Below are positions 62,400 through 64,000 of a DNA stretch of 64,000 bases, one piece after another. Position 1 is the first letter of the stretch. Every line of letters begins with the position of its first letter. The notes below the pieces were generated by a model. It saw only the letters and a list, made by a program, of their open reading frames with translations. It was not told the origin of the DNA and did not search any database. Origin of the DNA: Derxia lacustris (GTDB taxonomy: Bacteria > Pseudomonadota > Gammaproteobacteria > Burkholderiales > Burkholderiaceae_E); assembly GCF_002105195.1 (NCBI RefSeq), contig NZ_MUHU01000002.1, positions 124,001 to 188,000 on the forward strand. Reading direction: 5' to 3'. The position numbers and the translations under genes are program-made.

Positions 62400-63278
62400 T
62401 CAGCCCGCCTGCTGCCCCACCCACGCCACGAAAGCCGCCACCTCGGGCCGCTTGCCGTGCCGCGCCGGATACACGAGGAAGTGCGCCTCGACCTGCGGCG
62501 ACAGCGCCGGATCGAACACCGGCGCCAGCCTGCCCGCCGCGATGTGACCAGCACCGAGCACGCTGCTTTCCAGCGCGATGCCAAGGCCCTGGATCGCCGC
62601 GTCCATCGCGAGCTGGGCGCGGTCGAAGCGCAGCGCGAAGCGCTCGGGCAGCTGCTCGACGCCCTGGCGCGCGAGCCAGTCGGCCCATTGCACGATGTTC
62701 ACCGTGCTCTGGATCAGCGGCACGCCGAGCAGGTCGGCCGGCTCGCGCAGGCCCCAGCGCTCGATGAAGGCCGGGCTCGCGAGCGGCAGGATGGTCTCGG
62801 TGAACATCGGCGTCACGACCAGATCCGGCCATTGCGGAATGCCGTAGCGCACATCCAGATCGGCCTGCCCGAGCGCGAAATCGCTGTGCGTGTGCGACGC
62901 CGACATGAACAGCGAGATGCCCGGATGCGCCTGCGCAAAGTCCGCCAGCCGCGGCAGCAGCCACAGGCTCGCGAGGCTGGGCGACACATGCACGTACAGG
63001 CTGTTGCGCACGCCCTGGCGCACATCCTCGGTGGCGGCGCCGATCGCGCCGAGCGCGCCCGCCACCCGCCGCAGATAGCCCTCGCCGGCCGCGCTCAGCT
63101 TCACGCCCTGGGCCGAGCGGTCGAACAGCTTCACGCCGAGAAAGCCTTCCAGCTTGGCGATCTGATGGCTCACCGCCGACGGCGTGAGATGCAGCTCGAT
63201 CGCGGCGAGCGCAAAGCTGCGCCGGCGCGCGACCGTCTCGAAGGCGACCAGGGTGGACAGGGGTGGCAGGTGGGCCAT
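62400..63278 (-). CDS. LysR-family transcriptional regulator (GcvA-like)
   Basis: 292 residues. The HTH is STLVAFETVARRRSFALAAIELHLTPSAVSHQIAKLEGFLGVKLFDRSAQGVKLSAAG, and a periplasmic-binding-protein-like effector domain follows. It resembles the GcvA subgroup. It is divergent from the SDR gene at 63441, so it probably controls that gene, as LysR regulators often act on the neighbouring divergent gene. No link with nif is seen. Confidence 0.92.
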   Translation of the reverse strand: MAHLPPLSTLVAFETVARRRSFALAAIELHLTPSAVSHQIAKLEGFLGVKLFDRSAQGVKLSAAGEGYLRRVAGALGAIGAATEDVRQGVRNSLYVHVSPSLASLWLLPRLADFAQAHPGISLFMSASHTHSDFALGQADLDVRYGIPQWPDLVVTPMFTETILPLASPAFIERWGLREPADLLGVPLIQSTVNIVQWADWLARQGVEQLPERFALRFDRAQLAMDAAIQGLGIALESSVLGAGHIAAGRLAPVFDPALSPQVEAHFLVYPARHGKRPEVAAFVAWVGQQAG

Positions 63279-63440
63279 GCAAGCGCCTTCAGGTCTGGCG
63301 CGAACGCGCTACGGGGCTATCCCTGAGCCGCATCGCGACATGACAAAGTTTCATCCAACCCTGAAATCTTATCGTTTGTCTTCATGTTTGGCGGCCAGCA
63401 GCATGCGCTCCACCCAAGCAACGCAATCGGAGACAGACGC

Positions 63441-64000
63441 ATGCTGCTCAAGGACAAGGTCGCCGTAATCACCGGCGGCGCCGGCCTCAACGGCCTCGGA
63501 TTCGCCACCGCCAGGCTGATGGCCGAGCACGGCGCCCGGGTCGTCATCCTCGACCTCGAACGCGCCGAACCGGCCCAGGCCGCGAAGCTGCTCGGCGAGG
63601 GCCATCTGGGCCTTGTCGCCAACGTGGTGGACAAGGCCTCCTGCGACGCCGCCGCCGCCGAGGTGCTGGCCGCCTACGGCCGCATCGACATCCTCGTGAA
63701 CAACGCCGGCATCACCCAGCCGATCAGGACGCTCGACATCAGGCCGAGCGACTACGACGCGGTGCTCGACGTGAGCCTGCGCGGCACGCTCCAGATGTCG
63801 CAGGCGGTGCTGCCCGCGATGATCGAGGCGAAGTCGGGCTCGATCGTCTGCATCTCGTCGGTGTCGGCCCAGCGCGGCGGCGGCATCCTCGGCGGGCCGC
63901 ACTACTCGGCCGCGAAGGCCGGCGTGCTCGGCCTGGCGCGCGCCATGGCGCGCGAATACGGCCCGCTCAACATCCGCGTCAACAGCATCACGCCGGGCCT
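63441..64000 (+). CDS. short-chain dehydrogenase/reductase, 3' partial
   Basis: At least 186 residues, running off the window. LKDKVAVITGGAGLNGLGFATARLMAEHGARVVILDLE is the NAD(P) Rossmann start (TGGxxxxGxG form), DILVNNAGITQP the NNAG motif, SSVSAQRGGG the catalytic Ser region, and YSAAKAG the YxxxK pair. It is a classical SDR, likely acting on an alcohol or keto substrate that cannot be named. Divergent from the LysR regulator. Confidence 0.92.
   Translation, partial: MLLKDKVAVITGGAGLNGLGFATARLMAEHGARVVILDLERAEPAQAAKLLGEGHLGLVANVVDKASCDAAAAEVLAAYGRIDILVNNAGITQPIRTLDIRPSDYDAVLDVSLRGTLQMSQAVLPAMIEAKSGSIVCISSVSAQRGGGILGGPHYSAAKAGVLGLARAMAREYGPLNIRVNSITPG

Overview
The window (64 kb, high GC) is chromosomal DNA from a nitrogen-fixing betaproteobacterium, most likely of the order Burkholderiales. 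The basis is the housekeeping context: an RnfB/RsxB gene followed by nth, a miaB - metalloprotease - phoH - ybeY run, a DUF2863 protein, and groESL under a CIRCE element. The organism carries an oxygen-sensitive type NifA with no nifL beside it. A Derxia-like organism would fit, but genus is inference only.

Layout. 1-1.6 kb: end of rnfB, nth, tRNA-His and tRNA-Arg. 1.7-6.7 kb (minus): nifE-nifN-nifX-DUF269-CCE_0567 family-fdxB-nifQ, the FeMo-cofactor scaffold and molybdenum delivery operon. 6.8-11.2 kb (minus): nifH-nifD-nifK with a strong terminator. 11.5-17.2 kb (plus, divergent from nifH): group II truncated hemoglobin, an unrecognised 196-aa protein, a double SagB-type nitroreductase, a rhodanese-ankyrin fusion, a NifO-like ArsC-fold protein, draT and draG. 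17.2-22 kb: a second (group III) truncated hemoglobin, a KefB/RosB-like antiporter and a large lipoprotein, which look foreign to the nif programme. 22.1-31.2 kb (minus): a 14-gene nifB operon running nifB-fdxN-iscA-like-TPR-like-LRV FeS protein-nifZ-nifZ-DUF3024-like-nifS-nifT-small protein-DegT-like-SIR2-like-[2Fe-2S] ferredoxin. 31.3-33.1 kb: nifA. 33.7-38.6 kb (plus): an ISC-type operon iscS-iscU-erpA-iscA-hscA-fdx. 38.9-45.2 kb (plus): nifV-nifW-fixABCX-thioredoxin-like ferredoxin-TPR-like. After tRNA-Pro (45.2 kb) the window is housekeeping: a possible PEP-CTERM-like protein, miaB, a metalloprotease, phoH, ybeY, DUF2863, an HPII-type catalase, a two-component system, pyrF, groEL/groES, a LysR regulator and the start of an SDR dehydrogenase.

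Regulation visible in the sequence. Five transcription units (nifE, nifH, nifB, iscS, nifV) each have a -24/-12 sigma-54 promoter and an exact match to the IHF consensus just upstream. Four of the five also have an exact TGT-N10-ACA NifA site beyond the IHF site; nifE has only a 5/6 match. The ISC-type operon is thus under nif control, and no nifU is present. NifA has the Cys-X11-Cys-X19-Cys-X4-Cys arrangement of oxygen-sensitive NifA proteins. NifH keeps the ADP-ribosylated arginine, and draT/draG are present for post-translational switch-off.

How the genes work together. IscS/IscU (and possibly NifS) supply Fe-S units. NifB with FdxN builds NifB-co. NifEN/NifX with NifQ molybdenum and NifV homocitrate complete FeMo-co for NifDK. 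NifZ/NifW assist MoFe maturation. FixABCX and ferredoxins bring low-potential electrons to NifH. The hemoglobins and Shethna-like ferredoxin may address oxygen or NO. The least understood parts are the SIR2-like/DegT-like tail of the nifB operon (its DegT-like protein lacks the PLP lysine), the 196-aa protein downstream of the hemoglobin, and a pair of paralogous TPR-like proteins at the ends of two nif operons.
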